From positions 27,339,001 through 27,403,000 of the forward strand of contig NC_092589.1 of the NCBI RefSeq assembly GCF_047663525.1: a stretch of DNA of 64,000 nucleotides. The letters run 5' to 3'. The DNA is from Anas platyrhynchos (taxonomy: Eukaryota; Chordata; Aves; Anseriformes; Anatidae). This document shows, piece by piece, positions 61,101 through 64,000 of the stretch. A program made the position numbers and the translations under genes. Positions within the stretch are counted from its first letter, which is position 1. Every line of letters starts with the position of its first letter. Below the pieces are notes generated by a model. It ran no database searches and had not been told where the DNA came from. It saw only the letters and a program-made list of their open reading frames with translations.

Positions 61101-62453
61101 ACATGTTCAGCACAAGACTACCAATGCCACACTACTGACAGTAAAATGTAAGCAACATTGAAACAGGAACCCTGCTCCAATGAAGTCCCTGGAAATACTG
61201 AAAACAACCTATTTCATTTGGCCAGATTAGCACTAGCTCAATTCTACAGCTGCAAAGCTTTAACAAGATACATGTTTAACCTTCTGCCAACTCAAAACTT
61301 CCCCAATGTCCTTCTCCAGTAACTATGGGCACACAAGATTCGATAGCCACAGGAAACACAGTTTATAAAGGAAAATAACCCTCAACCATGAGCTAGGTTG
61401 AGGTTCTATACCATTCTAGGTATAGAATTGGGAGGTTTGCCTACAAAGCAAAAACTTTTCCTTCACTTGGAGGATCCTTTATCTGACCTCTGCCAGCTTT
61501 AACCAACTGCCCTAATCTGATACAAGGCCTTCTCTTTAGCTTTCTGTACATGTACTCATCCTCATTCTTTCATCCTACAGAAGTGGAAGAGTGTTAATGG
61601 CTCATTTCCCCCAAAACACCTGGACAAATGCTCTACCCAGTTTGGTTTAAGATACTACATACCAAGCAGCAGCATTTGCCTCCCCTCTCTTCAAATTGCA
61701 GTCCCATTTTGTTTCTAGGCAGGGAAGTCTCTACATTTTCATCAGGTAGAACTGCTGAATCTATGGCCAAAGGTGCCACACCTTTCCAACAACAGTGAAA
61801 AACTGATTTTTCTATTGCTACTTCTTAAATGTGAGGTATCTAATCAACTGCAAGTTTTTCTAAGTGCTGTTCTCCTCTTTCTTACATAGGGGCAACACTA
61901 TCCTGCAGAATTCTTCCCACCCAAGCATGACTGTGCCATGCAATAAGCAAGATCAGGGAATTGATGGAAGCTAAAAATAACTTTGCCAACAGAAATAACT
62001 CGCAAGCTCCCTGATCTGGTTCACTGAATGATCACAAACAGGCATGTCAGTGTAACAGAGGGACAGAGCAGGACAGAACTCCTTAATTCATCACAGTCAT
62101 CAAGAACAAAGACGGTTGATACTTGTAAAACGTAGAAAAAATACATTCATTTGCAAACTTTCTTCATCTGTTGATGCTGCAAGATTTCAAATAAAATCAT
62201 AATTTTTTTTTTTAAAAGTAACGAGCCTACTTTTACCTTCAGATGTTCTTGCATCATTTCACATTTACTTTTTAATGGGCTATGGAAGAATGAAGAACAA
62301 AAACAAGACAGACAAAAAGGAACACCCCTTTGTTACTATTTCTATACTACTGTTGTAAATCACAGCATACCTTAAGGTACTGTTAACTGCTCCCAGTTTG
62401 TTAGCTTGCTCACAGTCTTCCAATTCTTTGGAATGATTTGCTGCTTTTGAGTA
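49064..62453 (-). CDS. ERO1B: ERO1B, ER oxidoreductin-1 beta (3' twelve coding exons; N-terminal part outside window)
   Basis: Joined on the minus strand (62453-62371, 60530-60457, 57859-57739, 57653-57607, 56541-56530, 54640-54614, 54028-53936, 53773-53527, 52720-52651, 51482-51396, 50147-50014, 49124-49064) it gives 351 codons plus stop, about three quarters of a protein of roughly 467 residues. Role known for the family: FAD enzyme of the ER lumen that passes electrons from protein disulfide isomerase to O2, making disulfides and H2O2. Seen here, numbering from the first residue in the window: the catalytic CVGCDKC at 274-280 (Cys394/Cys397 of ERO1A); FAD ligands R70, T72, W83, S135, H138, R170 and R183 at a constant offset of 117 from ERO1A numbering; C14, C91 and C124 matching regulatory cysteines 131, 208 and 241; sequons at N6, N24, N29 and N267. 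C146, serine in ERO1A, marks the beta paralogue (human Cys262). The signal peptide and shuttle cysteines lie beyond position 64,000. All key residues in view are intact. Confidence 0.95.
50014..50147 (-). CDS. ERO1B: ERO1B coding exon, residues 288-331 of the visible part
   Basis: Encodes [20 protein letters not shown] and then [14 protein letters not shown]. Acceptor TTCTTGTAG, donor GGAAG|GTAAGG. The 889-base intron after it (49,125-50,013) holds an interrupted A/AAAC tract near 49,950-49,988 and no other feature. Confidence 0.94.
51396..51482 (-). CDS. ERO1B: ERO1B coding exon with the CxxCxxC active site
   Basis: Exactly 29 codons: [20 protein letters not shown] then KCRLWGKLQ. Cys277 and Cys280 form the catalytic pair next to the FAD, and Cys274 matches structural Cys391 of ERO1A. 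NIS is a glycosylation sequon. Acceptor CTGCTAG, donor CTGCAG|GTACAG, phase 0 at both ends, so skipping this exon would delete the active site without a frameshift. The intron after it (50,148-51,395) has T tracts near 50,585 and 50,641-50,664 only. Confidence 0.95.
52532..52564. repeat. Tandem 15-base repeat, period 18
   Basis: TCTACCTGCCATAAG occurs at 52,532-52,546 and again at 52,550-52,564, inside an ERO1B intron. A recent small duplication is the simplest explanation. Confidence 0.8.
52651..52720 (-). CDS. ERO1B: ERO1B coding exon, residues 236-258 of the visible part
   Basis: One base completing Lys235, then [23 protein letters not shown]. Acceptor TTATTAG, donor AAAG|GTGAAG. The [18 protein letters not shown] wording fits ERO1B. 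The intron after it (51,483-52,650) holds a small tandem repeat at 52,532-52,564. Confidence 0.94.
53527..53773 (-). CDS. ERO1B: ERO1B large coding exon, FAD-binding core
   Basis: 247 bases: completes Glu153, then 81 codons including [54 protein letters not shown] and VVDLYTGN. R170 (in RRFD) and R183 (in GPRRL) match FAD-contacting arginines 287 and 300 of ERO1A. Acceptor TATGTAG, donor ACAAA|GTAAGG. The intron after it (52,721-53,526) shows nothing notable; the one before it is 162 bases. Confidence 0.96.
53936..54028 (-). CDS. ERO1B: ERO1B coding exon with SGLHASIN motif
   Basis: Completes Gly122, then [31 protein letters not shown]135 and H138 match FAD ligands; C124 matches regulatory Cys241 of ERO1A; C146 is the beta-specific cysteine, reported in mammals (from memory) to pair with Cys100. 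Acceptor CTCAACAG, donor GAAG|GTAATT. Confidence 0.95.
54614..54640 (-). CDS. ERO1B: ERO1B 27-nt microexon
   Basis: Encodes (G)ESFYTWLE(G). Acceptor TGTTTACAG, donor GAAG|GTAATC. Its length is a multiple of three and both ends are in the same phase. The 585-base intron after it (54,029-54,613) holds nothing notable. Confidence 0.9.
54641..56529 (-). other. ERO1B: ERO1B intron between the two microexons
   Basis: 1.9 kb, GT-AG. Contains a T13 tract near 55,968 and no recognisable element or further exon. Confidence 0.75.
56530..56541 (-). CDS. ERO1B: ERO1B 12-nt microexon
   Basis: GAGGAGATGATG, between a strong pyrimidine tract with acceptor CCCTCCAG and a perfect donor GTAAGT. With the flanking phases it adds four residues to a loop (SRG-GDDG-ESFY), matching the EDDG that I recall at this point of human ERO1B. 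Skipping it keeps the frame. It is too short for ordinary ORF calling and rests on splice sites, phase and family sequence. Confidence 0.8.
57607..57653 (-). CDS. ERO1B: ERO1B coding exon, [15 protein letters not shown]
   Basis: 47 bases: completes Lys93, then 15 codons, then one base of Gly109. Acceptor TTTTCTAG, donor AGGG|GTGGGT (weaker than average). Together with the next 12-nt exon it forms the loop after the Cys91 region. The intron after it (56,542-57,606) shows nothing notable. Confidence 0.88.
57739..57859 (-). CDS. ERO1B: ERO1B coding exon with RYTGYKG FAD motif
   Basis: Completes Asp53, then [20 protein letters not shown] and [20 protein letters not shown]70, T72 and W83 match FAD ligands Arg187, Thr189 and Trp200 of ERO1A; C91 matches regulatory Cys208. 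Acceptor CTTATTTAG, donor TTCAA|GTAATC. The intron after it is only 85 bases (57,654-57,738). Confidence 0.96.
57860..60456 (-). other. ERO1B: ERO1B intron (2.6 kb)
   Basis: GT-AG. Contains A tracts (58,735-58,748; 59,190-59,202) and no recognisable exon or mobile element. Confidence 0.75.
60457..60530 (-). CDS. ERO1B: ERO1B coding exon, [15 protein letters not shown]
   Basis: 74 bases: completes Ser28, then 24 codons ([24 protein letters not shown]) and the first base of Asp53. NQS is a sequon. Acceptor CCCCTCAG, donor GATG|GTAAAA. Confidence 0.95.
60531..62370 (-). other. ERO1B: ERO1B intron (1.8 kb)
   Basis: GT-AG, AT-rich, no recognisable element. Confidence 0.75.
62371..62453 (-). CDS. 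ERO1B: ERO1B first coding exon in the window
   Basis: 27 codons plus 2 bases: [28 protein letters not shown]14 matches Cys131 of ERO1A, part of the inhibitory disulfide switch. N6 (NHS) and N24 (NST) are sequons. Acceptor TTTCTTACAG, donor TTAAG|GTATGC. About 117 residues of the protein precede it and are outside the window. Confidence 0.94.
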
Positions 62454-64000
62454 CTGTAAGAAAGGTTACATTCAACATATAAGTGAACTAAAATTTACTG
62501 AAAGCAGGTCATGTGAGAAGTATTTCTAGGCTTAGCATTGAATCTGACAGTATCAGGGAAAAATCCTTATATTCTGGAAGTGGCAAGTAATTGTGGAACA
62601 CTTTCTCCCCCCTTCCCCCCCCCAAATTAATTTTGTCAGTCTATTTTCGCCCTGTGCTTTCAACTGCCACAGAAAATTCAGGTAAATGTGGTGTCGGATT
62701 TTATTTTTTTTTAAATAGAGTTCTGAAATATTTCTGATACTTGTTTACATTCTTGTAAACTGACAAACTGACTTTGGAATACAAGCAATGGGATAGCTAT
62801 AAACTTAACTTGGGGTATGATTATGCTTGCTGAACACAAGGTTAGTCCATCATTCCTGTGGGAAAGTTTATCAGTTTTGGCCGCTTTCCCCATCATGTTT
62901 TATTTAATTTTATTCACTAGAATGATTTAGATAATGCATAGGTCTGGAAGCGAGATCTTTTGATCTGGACTCAAACTGGTTGTTTCAAAGCTAAGACTTA
63001 AGTCTTTAAGCTGAATGCCAATTCTAAGCTGCCTTTTTTTTTTTAACGTAATCCAGTGAAATAGAAGCCGTTTTCCTTATCGTCCTGCTAATAGAAGAAT
63101 TAAATTAAATCCCCTTATTCTACAGTAATATATAGATGTCACCAGGAAATCTGTTAGCTTGTCAGCTTATAGCTCAAAAAACCCTTCTAACTGTTTTACA
63201 ACATAATACAGTATCAGCACCCTCCTAAAAGATAAACAAACCCAATTTCCTCTTTTGTTTGTTTTGCAGATTGAGACTTTGGTTTACACAGATTTTTACC
63301 TTATCACAGCCTTTAAGAAATATGGAAAGTGATTTGATGTTAGGCAACTGTTATCTTTTTGTAAAGCTGAACTGCTGGCTTCTCTTACTCTTGGGCATAT
63401 ACTAACTGGCAGGAAGGATTACTATCCAAAATAAAACCAGAAATTAAAGACCTCAGTCAACCCTTCAGAAACAGCAAACAGTAATTGTAATAACAGAATT
63501 TTTAAAGAAAGAGGATAGCTTTTTTTTTTTTTGAGGATAGATTTGTGGTCAAGATGTCATACTCCAGTTATTTCCCACGCATATTTAGAAAAGCTGCAGG
63601 ATTTTATTTATTTATTTATTTTTACCTGCAATGCATATACCATGGTATTTCTCAAAAAAAAAATTAAAATTGTTTAGACAAATAGGCAGGACAACTTTAA
63701 AATTACACTTGCTACCCCTAGAAACCGTCACTACCCCTAAAAATGCTAATCACAGAAATTCAACACTGGGAAGGTCTTCACACTACATTATGTACTTAGT
63801 GATAAAAGGATTTATTCAACTCTAAATTATAGTTAACATTTTATGAAACTTAAACTGAAATATTTAATAGGCTATACACAATAGAAAAGTCTTTTACTAT
63901 GCTGTTTTTCTTCTTAAGATGGTCATAGTTTTTATCTTTGAATGCAGTGGTAATTCTGCCCAACACAACTGGAATGCTGTTACTGAAGAGAAGCCTGAAA
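62454..64000 (-). other. ERO1B: ERO1B intron running off the right edge
   Basis: I looked on the minus strand for the preceding exon (the segment with the shuttle cysteines) and did not find it, so the intron extends past position 64,000. It holds two C runs at about 62,606-62,624 (G runs on the transcribed strand), T tracts near 62,707, 63,037 and 63,520, and a TTTA repeat at 63,602-63,622. Confidence 0.7.
63602..63622. repeat. TTTA microsatellite
   Basis: About five TTTA units ending in a T run, within an ERO1B intron. Confidence 0.8.

Noticed and set aside
62454..64000. Search for the next upstream ERO1B exon (shuttle-cysteine region)
   Set aside because: No minus-strand segment shows the expected cysteine-rich wording with flanking splice sites, so the exon is taken to be outside the window.
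1..64000. CRISPR arrays, prokaryotic operons, phage or toxin-antitoxin systems
   Set aside because: Spliced genes, CR1 repeats and codon-sparse intergenic DNA show this is vertebrate nuclear sequence; no such structures occur.

Overview
This is nuclear DNA of a vertebrate, most probably a bird. Two decayed CR1 non-LTR retrotransposon fragments (the main interspersed repeat of bird genomes, also found in other reptiles) sit in a moderately AT-rich background with short simple repeats. Two multi-exon genes with canonical vertebrate splice signals can be assembled. There are no operons, CRISPR arrays or phage genes, and I recognise no retroviral element, tRNA or rRNA. The species cannot be named from the sequence alone.

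Layout. Positions 1-18,700 hold no recognisable protein gene: simple repeats, one CR1 fragment on the minus strand (about 10,771-11,405) and one strong orphan CpG island (about 12,299-12,500) that looks like a promoter. Positions 18,788-42,798 (+) carry the complete seven-exon coding sequence of GPR137B, a seven-transmembrane lysosomal membrane protein of 385 residues. Its introns hold GC-richer segments, poly(A/T) tracts and a second, sense-oriented CR1 fragment in the last intron. Positions 42,799-49,063 are the space between the two stop codons, presumably the 3' UTRs of both genes plus a short intergenic gap. Positions 49,064-62,453 (-) carry the last twelve coding exons (351 codons plus stop) of ERO1B, the ER disulfide oxidase. 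Its N-terminal coding exons must lie beyond position 64,000.

The two genes are tail to tail, which matches the order GPR137B (+) / ERO1B (-) that I recall for human chromosome 1q42.3 and so supports both names. They are not known to act together: GPR137B works at the lysosome in Rag/mTORC1 signalling, and ERO1B recharges protein disulfide isomerase in the ER.

I did not find a new biological system. The points most worth checking are a GC-AG intron in GPR137B, a 12-nt plus 27-nt microexon pair in ERO1B, an orphan CpG island with a YY1-type core 6.3 kb upstream of GPR137B, and a GPR137B first coding exon that looks spliced at its 5' side and carries a 14-codon upstream ORF. All splice boundaries come from reading frame continuity, splice-site consensus and remembered family sequences; no alignment was run.
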